A DNA stretch of 24,273 bases. Source: RBG-13-43-22 sp040755035 (GTDB taxonomy: Bacteria > Desulfobacterota > RBG-13-43-22). The notes under the pieces are model-generated. The model saw only the letters and a list, made by a program, of their open reading frames with translations, ran no database searches and was not told the DNA's origin. The first letter of the stretch is position 1. Every line of letters begins with the position of its first letter. This document shows positions 15,183 through 23,000 of the stretch, piece by piece. A program made the translations under genes and the position numbers. Location: NCBI GenBank assembly GCA_040755035.1, contig JBFMBU010000139.1, positions 1 through 24,273 of the forward strand, given 5' to 3'.

Positions 15183-15225
15183 CCTTAATAATTTAATGAA
15201 ATCATGAAAAGGAGGAGGCCGGACA

Positions 15226-16431
15226 ATGAGTGATCAAGGCAGCCATAAACAGTTGCGTGTCACCGATCAGGTAAGGGCTTACCAGCGAACCTGGATGGAA
15301 AGGACCAGGCAGCGGGTAAAACAAGGGGAGCCCTTTGCCATATGCAACGGTGACGACTGCGAAGAGATATTGAATGTCATGGACATACCGGTCATCGTCA
15401 TCAACTACTGGCATGCCCTTATTACGACCAAAAGAATGGATGGGTACTACCAGAACATTTTGAGAGAGCGGGATTATCCCGCCACCGTTTTTTCCATGGG
15501 ACTGGCCACCACCCTAGACAACAAGCCGGAAGTGGCCCCCTGGGGGGGACTGCCCAAACCCTCGATCATCATAGGCGGGGCCAGGCAGGACACGGAGATG
15601 CGGATTTTGGAACTGTGGGCCCGGGAGTTCGGCTCTTTTTTCTGGCCGATAGAATTTGCCATCTGGCATGGCATAGAAAAGGTGCCGCCTGCCGGCTGGT
15701 ATGAGCGCATCCGAGACCATTGGGATGAACTGGTGGATCCGGTCAAGCTGGATTACCGGGTGCAGGATCAGGAAAAACTGATCAGGTACCTGGAGGTTTC
15801 AACGGGAAGGCAATGCAGCCTGGTCAAACTGAAGGAGGCCATTGAATTGGTCAATGAGCAGATGGACTATTGGCGGAAGGCGCGTGAGTTAATCGCCAAA
15901 ACCTCGCCCTCCCCAGTCAGCCTGCGCGATCAGCTTTCCATGTACCAGGTCATGTGGCATCGGGGCACACCGCAGGGACGAGACTTCCTAAAAGCCTATT
16001 ATGAAGAGGTCAAAGAACGGGTGGAAAATGGGATAGCCGCCTGTCCCAATGAAAAGATCCGGCTCATGTGGGTGAATGCCCTGGGCACACCCCCGCTCTG
16101 GGGTAAGTGGGCGGAAGAGAAATATGGAGCGGTCTGTGTCACCCACAACTATATGGGGATTGCCGTGGATTGTTATGCCCGGACCATCCTCAACAACGAC
16201 CCCTTACGGACCCTGGCGGCCAAATATATGATGCTTTTCTGGACCACCCCGGACTGGATAGCGGCCCAGGCGAAATTCAGCAACTGCCAGGCGGTGATCA
16301 CGGTGGCCGGCCGTCAAACCAAAGAGGCTTATGAGAAGGCCGGCATTCCCATGGGCATGATTCATGCGGACCGGGATGACGAAGCCACCCGAGCGGAAAT
16401 TTCCGAATTCATTGAAAAGCGGTTACGTTAA
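15226..16431 (+). CDS. 2-hydroxyacyl-CoA dehydratase/BcrB-like large subunit, copy B1
   Basis: A 401-residue protein of the same superfamily as A1 but the other subunit type. The N-terminal part GEPFAICNGDDCEEILNVMD (34-53) and IPVIVIN correspond to the 'CxxELxxYMxxPV' region of BcrB-like subunits. VAPWGGLPKPSIIIGG (103-118) and the C-terminal domain (NEKIRLMWVNALGTP, NNDPLRTLAAKY, GIPMGMIHADRDDEA) follow. Cysteines shared with B2 are Cys40, Cys273 and Cys354. None lies between 46 and 196, where related proteins have cluster ligands. The strong ribosome binding site AAAGGAGGAGG supports the start. It presumably forms a heterodimer with A1. Confidence 0.8.
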   Translation: MSDQGSHKQLRVTDQVRAYQRTWMERTRQRVKQGEPFAICNGDDCEEILNVMDIPVIVINYWHALITTKRMDGYYQNILRERDYPATVFSMGLATTLDNKPEVAPWGGLPKPSIIIGGARQDTEMRILELWAREFGSFFWPIEFAIWHGIEKVPPAGWYERIRDHWDELVDPVKLDYRVQDQEKLIRYLEVSTGRQCSLVKLKEAIELVNEQMDYWRKARELIAKTSPSPVSLRDQLSMYQVMWHRGTPQGRDFLKAYYEEVKERVENGIAACPNEKIRLMWVNALGTPPLWGKWAEEKYGAVCVTHNYMGIAVDCYARTILNNDPLRTLAAKYMMLFWTTPDWIAAQAKFSNCQAVITVAGRQTKEAYEKAGIPMGMIHADRDDEATRAEISEFIEKRLR

Positions 16432-16568
16432 AGAGTTATAAGAAAGGGAAGAAAGGGGGCCAGTAGCCGAGGGTTCAAGTGAAAAGGCTGAAATTAAAAG
16501 TAGAACCCTTCAACTCTCAAACATAAGATCCTTAAATCTTTTTTGAACAGGATCAGGAGGAAGGAAAC

Positions 16569-17780
16569 ATGGGCGGTATATTGGAAGGTATACGGGTGAT
16601 TGAATTTGCCGCCCTGGGTGGAGGGCCGTTGGCCGGCCTACTCCTGGGGGACTTCGGCGCCGAGATCATCAAGATTGAAAACCCGGCGGGAGGCGATCCG
16701 AGCCGGGTCATGTACTACAAGGATGAACGAAAAATTCCCCCGGAAAATCACAGCATTTTGTTTGAATTCAGCAACAGCCATAAAAGAGGCATGACCTTGA
16801 ATCTGTCTTCAGAAAAAGGACGGGAGATCGCCCACCGGCTGATTGAGAAATCGGATGTGTTTATCAGTAATTATTTTCCTAAAACTCTTAAGAAACTGGG
16901 ACTCGACTACCCAACCTTATCCAAGATTAATCCCCGACTCATTTATGCCACCTCACCGGCCTTTGGAAAAAGAGGCCCGGACAGCGATAAACAGGCCTAT
17001 GATCCGATGGCCATGGCCCGGTCGGGCATGTTGATGGCTATCAGCAATACCGATGAGCCGGGGTCGATGATTCCCGGGGCGGTAGCCGATATGATGGGAG
17101 GGACCTTCCTGGGTTTTGCCGTAATTGCCGGGGTTTTGGCCCGAGAGCGCTTCGGAGTGGGACAGGAGATCGATTCCTCCCTCTTTGGCCCGATGCTCTG
17201 GGCCCAGTACCTAAACATTTCCGGTTATTATTCCGGCAACAGACTGATACCAAAGGTGCCGAGGGATAATACCTGGAATCCGATGTCGAATACCTATAAA
17301 TGCCGGGATGGGAAATGGTTATATCTGGTAGCGCGTGACTGGCCTGAATTATGTCGGGTACTTGGTTTGGAAACCCAGGAAAAAGACCCCCGGTTTATAG
17401 ATGAAATCTCCCGGACAAAAAACCGGAGGGAGCTGATCAAGATTCTGGAAGAGGCCTTTGCCCGAAAGACCCGTGATGAATGGATAGTGCTTTTTAAGAC
17501 CGGTCAAGCTAATAATCTGATGTATGAAAATGTCAATACCATCCCCGATTTGGCCGACGACGTACAAATATTGGCCAACGATCTTATCCTGGAACAAAAT
17601 CACCGCTATCTCGGACCCATAAAGATATTGAAATTTCCTTTCAACTTCAGCAAAACCCCGGTGGCCATGGAAAGAAATCCCGCCCCCTGTCTCGGTGAAC
17701 ACACGGAAGAAGTACTTAAGGAATACGGGTATAGCCCGGAAGAAATCGCCCAATTCAGACAAAACAAGGTGATTGGATAA
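16569..17780 (+). CDS. Class III (CaiB/BaiF/Frc) CoA-transferase, copy 1
   Basis: A 403-residue formyl-CoA transferase-like enzyme that moves CoA between carboxylic acids. It begins ILEGIRVIEFAALGGGPLAG and has LLLGDFGAEIIKIENPAGGD, GMTLNLSSEKGREI and DVFISNYFPKTLKKLGLDY. The aspartate that forms the acyl-anhydride in this family is placed at Asp145 (AYDPMAMARSG). The C-terminal PCLGEHTEEVL is typical. FldA-type transferases of this family activate the substrate of FldBC-type dehydratases, so the position after A1-B1 fits. The next gene A2 starts 12 nt downstream, joining the two blocks. Ribosome binding site CAGGAGGAAGG. Confidence 0.88.
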   Translation: MGGILEGIRVIEFAALGGGPLAGLLLGDFGAEIIKIENPAGGDPSRVMYYKDERKIPPENHSILFEFSNSHKRGMTLNLSSEKGREIAHRLIEKSDVFISNYFPKTLKKLGLDYPTLSKINPRLIYATSPAFGKRGPDSDKQAYDPMAMARSGMLMAISNTDEPGSMIPGAVADMMGGTFLGFAVIAGVLARERFGVGQEIDSSLFGPMLWAQYLNISGYYSGNRLIPKVPRDNTWNPMSNTYKCRDGKWLYLVARDWPELCRVLGLETQEKDPRFIDEISRTKNRRELIKILEEAFARKTRDEWIVLFKTGQANNLMYENVNTIPDLADDVQILANDLILEQNHRYLGPIKILKFPFNFSKTPVAMERNPAPCLGEHTEEVLKEYGYSPEEIAQFRQNKVIG

Positions 17781-17792
17781 GGAGAACCTATT

Positions 17793-18926
17793 GTGACTGC
17801 TTATGAAAGGATAGTCAAACACTACCAACAGCGCAATCTGTCCGCACTGGAGTGGAAGAAAAATGGAGGAAAGGTCATCGGTTACTTCTGCAATAATGTC
17901 CCGGAAGAACTGATCATGGCCGCCGGTTTTTTCCCCTTGCGCATCAGCGGAGACCCCTGGGAGGGCACCGAGACAGCCGAAGGATACCGGATGCCCTACC
18001 CGGTGGTTGCTTTCGTGGAAACGATGATGAACAAACTGCTGACCGGGAAATATGATTTTCTGGATTACCTGGTGATTCCCCATGCCCGGGACCCGATCTG
18101 GCGTTTGTGGACCCAACTTCATTTTGTCTCCGAATTGGATCCACAGATCAAACTCCCGGAGATTTATTATTACGATAATCTACATACCACCTTTTATACT
18201 TCCAGCGTTTATAATCGCGATCGGACTATTGAACTGAAGAAGCAACTGGAAAAATGGTCCGGCAAAAAGATTCCCGCCAAGGCCTTGAAAAAAGCCATTG
18301 CCATAACCAATGAAAATAAAAGGTTATTGAAGGAAGTGGCCGCCCTAAGGTCAGCCGACCCGCCTCGTATCTCGGGTCTGGAAGCCCTCCAGATTATCGG
18401 CACCTCTATGTGTATGCCCAAAGAGGAGCATAACCGGCTCCTTACAGCATATTTACAAGATTCCGAATCCCTCCCGGCCCATAACGGTATTCGCCTGTTC
18501 GTTGAAGGCAGCCCCTTAGACAACCTCCAATTTTATGAAGTGGTTGAATCCTGCGGAGCGTTGGTTGTGGCCGAAGACAACTGCTGGGGCAACCGCTATT
18601 CCGATGTGCCGATCAGCCATACCGTTAATCTTTTCCAATCCATCGTTGACCGTTATCTTAAAAAATCTCCCTGTCCGCGCATGTTCCCATTACAAAAGAG
18701 GATCGATTATTGCGTTCAAAAGGCCATAGAATCCAAAGCCCAAGGGGCCTTGTTCCATATTTATGTGGGGGATAACCTTCAGGCCTGGGAGGCCCCTGAA
18801 GAAATCAAGGCCCTGAGAGCCAACGGCCTTCCGGTGGCCTATCTGAAAAAACAGCCCTATCTGCTTTCTGATACGGACAAAGAGGGTCTAAGGACCGAAA
18901 TTAAAGAATTTATTAAAACGCTTTAA
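17793..18926 (+). CDS. 2-hydroxyacyl-CoA dehydratase/BcrC-like small subunit, copy A2
   Basis: A 377-residue paralogue of A1, clearly similar throughout (for example YFCNNVPEELIMAAGFFPLR, KYDFLDYLVIPHARD, ESCGALVVAEDNCWGNRYSD). It uses a GTG start with AAGGAGAA at good spacing, 12 nt after CoA-transferase 1. It keeps the same five cysteines as A1 (33, 254, 264, 294, 307) plus Cys207. It likewise has no cysteine between 34 and 206, and reads HARD and YVGD where I would expect cysteine motifs. The duplication is therefore of an already non-canonical protein. It presumably pairs with B2. Confidence 0.82.
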   Translation: MTAYERIVKHYQQRNLSALEWKKNGGKVIGYFCNNVPEELIMAAGFFPLRISGDPWEGTETAEGYRMPYPVVAFVETMMNKLLTGKYDFLDYLVIPHARDPIWRLWTQLHFVSELDPQIKLPEIYYYDNLHTTFYTSSVYNRDRTIELKKQLEKWSGKKIPAKALKKAIAITNENKRLLKEVAALRSADPPRISGLEALQIIGTSMCMPKEEHNRLLTAYLQDSESLPAHNGIRLFVEGSPLDNLQFYEVVESCGALVVAEDNCWGNRYSDVPISHTVNLFQSIVDRYLKKSPCPRMFPLQKRIDYCVQKAIESKAQGALFHIYVGDNLQAWEAPEEIKALRANGLPVAYLKKQPYLLSDTDKEGLRTEIKEFIKTL

Positions 18927-19044
18927 CGGGTTTCCTTCGTAAGAGTTTTAATTGATAGGCCGGAAAAAGGCGTTAGTGAATTTTTTTTAAAGCAAATAAT
19001 AAGAGAAAAAAATAATACCCGAAAGCCCACAAGGAGAACGGATA

Positions 19045-20337
19045 ATGACCGATGAAAAAAAACCATTACTGCGGAGTGAGAAAAAACTAAAGTCCGCCGC
19101 CTTGGTCCAAGCCTATCAAAAGGAATGGTGGAACCAAACGCAAGAGCGATTGCGTCAGGGCGAGCCCTACGCCATCTGCATGGCTGACGACGCTGAGGAT
19201 ATCTTCACCGCTTTCGATATTCCGGTAATCGTCATTCCCTGGTGGTCGGCCATGATTTCGGCCAAACGCATGTCCGAATATTACGGCAACGTTCTGGCCG
19301 CTCACGGTTATGATATGGACCAGTACGGTTCGCTGGGGCTTGGGGTCACCCTCGACCATAGACCGGAAATAGCCCCCTGGGGCGGGCTTCCCAAACCCCT
19401 GGTGATCATGGGAACCACCATGTCGGACCATGCCCTTAAAATAACCGATCTCTGGGCCCGTGAATACGGCTGCACCTGTTTTACCACGGAGTTGAATTAC
19501 AATACCCCTACCAATCCTTATCCCCATCGCTGGTGGGAAAAAATTAGAGACCATTGGGACCAGGTCATTGAACCGCACAAAATTGACCTCAAGGTTCAAG
19601 AACTGAAGGGGTTGATCCGCTTCCTGGAAGTCCATACCGGAAAGGAATTCAGTCACGCCAAATTGACAGAGGTGATGAACCTGGTCAATGAACAGGAGGA
19701 CCTTTGGGCCAAGACCCGCGACCTGATCGCCCAATCCTCTCCCTGTGTGGTCACCTTACCCGATCAGCTTAGCATGTATCCGGCCCAATGGCACCGCGGA
19801 AAACCGCAAGGACGGGACATCATCAAGGCCTTTTACGAAGAAACGTTGGAGAGAGTGCACACCGGGCAGGTGGCCTGTCCGAGGGAGAAGATCCGGATGA
19901 TGTGGCTGGGAGTAGGACTTTGGGTGAACACCGCTTTCTTCCAATACTTTGAAGAGGAATACGGTGTAACCTTTGTCGCTTCCATCTATACTTCGATTGC
20001 CGCCGACGGTTATGCCCGCACTATCAAGAATAACGATCCGCTCCGGGCCTTGGCCAGCCGTTTTGCCTGGCTGGGGGTGCAGGAAACCGAATGGCTGGCT
20101 CATGTCGCCAAGCAGCATCATTGTGACGGGGTGGTGGGATTTCAATGCGGCCCTCGCCCGCAGTTATGGACCCGATATCTTGAAAAACAGGGCCTGCCGG
20201 TCTGCGAAATTCCCGGCAACAATGTCGACGCCAGACAATGGGACGATGTTAACATCAGGAATTTAATGAAGGATTTTATCGAAAAGCGGATTTTGCCTAA
20301 TAAGAAACAGGCTGGGAGGCTGAAGACTGACGACTGA
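19045..20337 (+). CDS. 2-hydroxyacyl-CoA dehydratase/BcrB-like large subunit, copy B2
   Basis: A 430-residue paralogue of B1 with the same architecture: GEPYAICMADDAEDIF (39-54), IAPWGGLPKPLVIMG (109-123), HWDQVIEPHKIDLKVQELKG, NNDPLRALASRF and an extended C-terminus. Shared cysteines are Cys45, Cys278 and Cys360. Extra ones are Cys143/145 (GCTC), Cys234 and Cys368 (FQCGPRPQ). Cys45 of B1 (GDDC) is replaced by alanine here. The region 46-142 has no cysteine. The ribosome binding site is AAGGAGAA. The last codons enter a long inverted repeat (20317-20387), so the tail after about residue 418 may be non-conserved. Confidence 0.8.
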   Translation: MTDEKKPLLRSEKKLKSAALVQAYQKEWWNQTQERLRQGEPYAICMADDAEDIFTAFDIPVIVIPWWSAMISAKRMSEYYGNVLAAHGYDMDQYGSLGLGVTLDHRPEIAPWGGLPKPLVIMGTTMSDHALKITDLWAREYGCTCFTTELNYNTPTNPYPHRWWEKIRDHWDQVIEPHKIDLKVQELKGLIRFLEVHTGKEFSHAKLTEVMNLVNEQEDLWAKTRDLIAQSSPCVVTLPDQLSMYPAQWHRGKPQGRDIIKAFYEETLERVHTGQVACPREKIRMMWLGVGLWVNTAFFQYFEEEYGVTFVASIYTSIAADGYARTIKNNDPLRALASRFAWLGVQETEWLAHVAKQHHCDGVVGFQCGPRPQLWTRYLEKQGLPVCEIPGNNVDARQWDDVNIRNLMKDFIEKRILPNKKQAGRLKTDD

Positions 20338-20387
20338 AGGGAAATCCGGCAATTGGAATTCGGCATTTTACCTTCGGTCTTCAGCCT
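20317..20387 (+). terminator. Long hairpin overlapping the end of B2
   Basis: AGGCTGAAGAC (20317-20327) pairs perfectly with GTCTTCAGCCT (20377-20387), with an inner GAAGG/CCTTC stem (20336-20340/20371-20375). The stem includes the B2 stop codon. It may end the first transcript before the independently controlled CoA-transferase 2. No T-run follows. Confidence 0.4.
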
Positions 20388-20466
20388 ATTTACCCAACCC
20401 GGACCAGCCGGAACCAAAACGGAATTTTGAAAATATTTCATTCGGTCCGGGTAAAGTCCGAAATTT

Positions 20467-20486
20467 AATAAATTCTATCCAATTTG
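20467..20486 (-). promoter_or_regulatory. 20-bp element shared with the gntR upstream region (inverted)
   Basis: AATAAATTCTATCCAATTTG is the exact reverse complement of 13117-13136. It lies 62 nt before CoA-transferase 2 in the 211-bp gap after B2, the only large AT-rich break in the cluster. A shared binding site for one regulator is the simplest reading. Confidence 0.55.
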
Positions 20487-20548
20487 CGTAGATTTCTATT
20501 TGTAACTTACTAATTTGTTTCAAATAAATTAAGGAGTTGTAACGTAAG

Positions 20549-21730
20549 ATGAATATGCATCCAAACGATCATATGGCTTTGCAGGGAATCAAAGTTATTG
20601 ACCTGACCCGGGCCATTGCCGGACCGGTCTGTTCATCATTATTGGCGGACATGGGGGCCGAAGTGATCCGGGTGGAAAGTCCGGATCGGGATAAAGATTT
20701 GGCCAATCAACCTCTGGCAGATACGGCCATGAAGGTTTTCCAGAGGAATAAGAAAAGTATTACCCTTAATATGCGTTCGGAAAAGGGAAGAGACCTCCTG
20801 CGCCGTCTCATTCAGTGGGGAGATGTGCTGATTGAAAACTTTAAACCCGGGGTCATGCAGGAGATGGGATTGGATTTTTCAAAGGTAAAAGAAATCAATT
20901 CCCGCCTGGTCATGGTTTCCATCTCAGGATACGGCCAGACCGGACCCTATGCCGGCAGGGCAGGACTGGATTGGGTAGGGCAGGCCATGGGTGGAATTAT
21001 GAGCATGACCGGACCGCCCAACAGCCCACCCATGCTGGCCGGCGCTCCCATTGCCGATATCAGCAGCGGTGTATTTGCCGCTTTGGGCGCCGTAACGGCT
21101 CTATACCGATGTCAAGCGACCGGATTAGGCCAGCAGGTCGAGGCTTCTTTGATGGAAAGTATCGCTTATCTGATGGGCTTTCACATCGCCAAGGTTGCCT
21201 TTGGACAGGAAATTGTCAAAGGAGGCCTTTTAACCCCCGGTTCCGGGACCTTTCAGACCGGGGACGGTCATTACATCGTTATCATGGGCGCCCTGGCCCA
21301 GCATTTTCCTCGCTTTGCTCAATTAGTCGGCCGGGATGATCTGGCTACCGCCCCGGGATACCAAACCCGTGCGCAGAGAATGGAACATGCCCAGGAGATA
21401 AACAGCGCCATACAGGCCTGGATGGAAAAACAGACCGTTACCTTTGTCGAAGCAGCCCTGGAAAAACTGGGCATACCTTTCGGCCGGGTTCAAACCATTG
21501 AAGCATTGTTGAAGGACCCCCATTTGATCGCCAGGAACCGGATTACAGAAGTGGAAGTGGACGGAGAAAAGAAAACGACCCTTGGCCCCTATCCCATCCT
21601 TTCCGAGACGCCCGGGATCATTCGAACTCCCTGTCCCAGGCTGGGCGAGCATAACGAAGAGGTTTATGGAGCCATATTAGGCTTCTCTAAAGAAAACCTG
21701 GACTCTTTCAGAAAAGATGGGGTCATTTAA
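20549..21730 (+). CDS. Class III (CaiB/BaiF/Frc) CoA-transferase, copy 2
   Basis: A 393-residue CoA-transferase. It has LQGIKVIDLTRAIAGPVCSS, LADMGAEVIRVESPDRDKD, KSITLNMRSEKGRDLLRRLI, DVLIENFKPGVMQEMGLDF and the acyl-anhydride aspartate at Asp141 (GLDWVGQAMGG). GPPNSPPMLAGAPIADIS and the C-terminal PCPRLGEHNEEVYG complete the fold. It is only distantly similar to copy 1 and closer to ordinary Frc-like enzymes, so it is not a recent duplicate. AAGGAG lies 12 nt before the first ATG; ATG 20555 or 20573 are alternatives. It has its own upstream region and is followed after 11 nt by DUF3237. Confidence 0.9.
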   Translation: MNMHPNDHMALQGIKVIDLTRAIAGPVCSSLLADMGAEVIRVESPDRDKDLANQPLADTAMKVFQRNKKSITLNMRSEKGRDLLRRLIQWGDVLIENFKPGVMQEMGLDFSKVKEINSRLVMVSISGYGQTGPYAGRAGLDWVGQAMGGIMSMTGPPNSPPMLAGAPIADISSGVFAALGAVTALYRCQATGLGQQVEASLMESIAYLMGFHIAKVAFGQEIVKGGLLTPGSGTFQTGDGHYIVIMGALAQHFPRFAQLVGRDDLATAPGYQTRAQRMEHAQEINSAIQAWMEKQTVTFVEAALEKLGIPFGRVQTIEALLKDPHLIARNRITEVEVDGEKKTTLGPYPILSETPGIIRTPCPRLGEHNEEVYGAILGFSKENLDSFRKDGVI

Positions 21731-21741
21731 AAGGAGAAAAA

Positions 21742-22143
21742 ATGTTTGCCATTAAACCGCTGGAACATCTTTGCAACTTTAAAGCCAGGACGACGGATTT
21801 TATTTACTTCGGAGACACACCCTACGGAAAAAGATTTGACGCCTATTTTGAAGGGGAAGTGACCGGTCCGAAACTTTCCGGGAAGATGCGCGGAATCGAT
21901 TATATCCTTTTGCGTTCCGACGGCATGGCCGAACTCAATGTCAGGGCCGTCCTGGTAACCGATGATCGGGTCAATATCAGCGTCCGAATTTCCGGGTATG
22001 GGCAGGGTGAAGAGCTTAAGGATACCCAGATAAGGATGATCTCCGGACACGAAAAATACCGCTGGCTCATGTCCAAAATAATCATCGGCAAGGGGAAAAG
22101 CGTTGGCGGTGCCTTGGAATTGGATTACTATTATGAGCCGTAA
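21742..22143 (+). CDS. DUF3237 family protein
   Basis: A 133-residue protein resembling DUF3237 (UPF0311), a small beta-barrel-like family of unknown function. Recognisable parts are the EGEVTGPKLSGKMRGIDYILLRSDGMAELNVRAVLVTDD stretch (about 36-75) with the conserved DG-A-L-R pattern, and the IIIGKGKSVGGALELDYYYEP end. The ribosome binding site AAAAGGAG is strong and the gene starts 11 nt after CoA-transferase 2, so it is co-transcribed. Such genes occur near catabolic CoA-transferase and dehydratase genes; a role as a small enzyme of the same pathway is only an inference. Confidence 0.75.
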   Translation: MFAIKPLEHLCNFKARTTDFIYFGDTPYGKRFDAYFEGEVTGPKLSGKMRGIDYILLRSDGMAELNVRAVLVTDDRVNISVRISGYGQGEELKDTQIRMISGHEKYRWLMSKIIIGKGKSVGGALELDYYYEP

Positions 22144-22153
22144 ATGAATATGA

Positions 22154-22189
22154 GGCCTTCATGAGCAAGGCCCCCTTGGGATTTCCCAA
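22154..22189. terminator. Paired small hairpins between convergent genes
   Basis: GGCCTT/AAGGCC (22154-22159/22167-22172) is followed by TTGGGA/TCCCAA (22176-22181/22184-22189) and AT-rich sequence. The position between the end of DUF3237 and the end of the convergent phosphoesterase suits bidirectional termination, but the stems are short. Confidence 0.35.
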
Positions 22190-22219
22190 TATTTACCGGC
22201 ATGAATTATTAGAGCACTA

Positions 22220-22756
22220 TTATAACCGAATAAAGCGCAAATCAGCCTTGTCCGGAGTCAGATCCAATACAGCCGCTGTCCCTGGACCCCGTTTATAATT
22301 CAGATAGGTGGGACTGCCGGGATTGATGTAGAGGGTCCTGCCGACCTGCTCCCGGATTGTGCGGTGTTCATGGCCGAAGATGAAGATATCCGGAGTCTCT
22401 TCTTCCTGCGGTTTTTCACCGTTTTTATTCTGCAATGGGGGAAAGCGCAGGGAAGGGGGCATATCAGGGAACCTGAGGGCAAAGGGTCTTTCATGGGCCA
22501 GCCAAAGGGTATGACCGTCAATTTGCAGGATATGTTTTTCTTTTACCCGCCTGTCCAAACCGATTTCACCCACGTCATCATCTCCCCTGGCGGCCAGTAC
22601 CGGAGCGATCCTTTCCAGGTCATCCAGTACCGAAGGACTATAAATGTCGCCGGCATGAAGAATAAGTTCGACTCCCAGGAATACCAGCCTGATTTTGTCT
22701 GGCAACTTCTCTTCGATATCCGGGATATGGGTGTCGGAAATTAAACCAATATGCAT
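22220..22756 (-). CDS. YfcE/MJ0936-type metallophosphoesterase
   Basis: A 178-residue calcineurin-like phosphodiesterase. Metal-binding motifs are visible as ISDTHIP (Asp8, His10), LHAGDI (Asp37), LAHER (His88), GHEH (His129, His131) and NPGSPT (145-150). The usual GNxD motif reads GDDD (58-61), so the conserved Asn is Asp59 here. An insertion rich in Gly, Lys and Glu (about 109-121) precedes the GHEH motif. Some homologues are cyclic nucleotide phosphodiesterases; the substrate here is unknown. The ribosome binding site is weak. It is convergent with the DUF3237 gene and seems to stand alone. Confidence 0.88.
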   Translation of the reverse strand: MHIGLISDTHIPDIEEKLPDKIRLVFLGVELILHAGDIYSPSVLDDLERIAPVLAARGDDDVGEIGLDRRVKEKHILQIDGHTLWLAHERPFALRFPDMPPSLRFPPLQNKNGEKPQEEETPDIFIFGHEHRTIREQVGRTLYINPGSPTYLNYKRGPGTAAVLDLTPDKADLRFIRL

Positions 22757-22809
22757 GTGGAGTATCCATTTTTCTTTCCGAAGTGTTCGTAGCTAAAAAA
22801 AAATTCTAC

Positions 22810-22946
22810 AAGATGGACTCGCAAAAAGCTGTCTTCCCGGCGAGAGCCGGGGTCCAGAGATTCTATATCTTGCTGAAATTCCTGGATTCCGGTTTTCACC
22901 GGAATGACTATAATGGGCCTTCGACGACTTTTTGCGAGTCCATCTT
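22810..22946. mobile_element. MITE-like element with 19-bp terminal inverted repeats
   Basis: AAGATGGACTCGCAAAAAG (22810-22828) and its exact reverse complement (22928-22946) bound a 137-bp non-coding unit. Inside is a second hairpin, ATTCCGGTTTTCACCGGAAT (22890-22909). No transposase is encoded. The right terminus plus flank recurs, with one mismatch, at 15099-15123. These features fit a miniature inverted-repeat element mobilised in trans. Confidence 0.7.
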
Positions 22947-23000
22947 ATGAATCGGTTACTATATTATTTAGGAAGTTAGGTAATAGAAGGCACTTTTGTC

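Noticed and set aside
16474..16517. AGGGTTC...GAACCCT inverted repeat before CoA-transferase 1
   Set aside because: Arms are only 7 bp with a loop of nearly 30 nt, so chance is a sufficient explanation.
17349..18122. 257-codon minus-strand frame across CoA-transferase 1 and A2
   Set aside because: It spans two real genes in antisense and has no motif support.
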